Shown here piece by piece: positions 6,201 through 6,207 of a stretch of DNA of 6,207 nt. Positions within the stretch are counted from its first letter, which is position 1, and the number at the start of each line of letters is the position of its first letter. The notes under the pieces were generated by a model that saw only the letters and a list, made by a program, of their open reading frames with translations, searched no databases and was not told the origin of the DNA. Source of the DNA: an uncultured Collinsella sp. (GTDB lineage: Bacteria; Actinomycetota; Coriobacteriia; Coriobacteriales; Coriobacteriaceae); NCBI GenBank assembly GCA_902464495.1, contig CABQJK010000064.1, positions 1-6,207 of the forward strand. The letters are read 5' to 3'. Made by a program: the position numbers and the translations under genes.

Positions 6201-6207
6201 GTTATGG

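Overview
The window looks like a chromosomal housekeeping segment of a high-GC Actinomycetota, most likely a Coriobacteriia member close to Collinsella. That guess rests on the overall style of the proteins, the GC-rich codon use and the gene set; no database was searched. No phage, transposon, CRISPR array or defence genes are visible.

Layout, all on the + strand: a tRNA-Phe(GAA) gene with its own -10 box and intrinsic terminator (about 8-163). Next comes a gene-free stretch (164-541) with three tandem copies of a 62-bp palindromic unit, followed by a candidate promoter, a palindromic operator-like site and a leader hairpin. After it lies a 353-aa GH5-type protein (542-1603) that seems to have lost its catalytic acid/base. 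Six bases later rsmI begins (1610-2488), then metG (2558-4159) with its own start region and a strong terminator. rsmA (4267-5127) and a TatD-family nuclease gene (5117-6034) overlap by 11 bp. The window closes with tRNA-Leu(CAG), which has its own promoter and terminator.

Most of the genes serve translation. RsmI and RsmA both methylate 16S rRNA helices at the decoding site, MetRS charges tRNA-Met, and there are two tRNA genes. TatD is a metal-dependent nuclease often found near metG and rsmA. The odd members are the GH5-like protein, apparently cytosolic and probably without normal glycosidase activity, and the repeat cluster upstream of it. These are the two best candidates for something not well described. 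The other findings are smaller: an acceptor-stem mismatch in tRNA-Phe, an incomplete zinc-ligand set in MetRS, and a -10 region shared by the two tRNA promoters.
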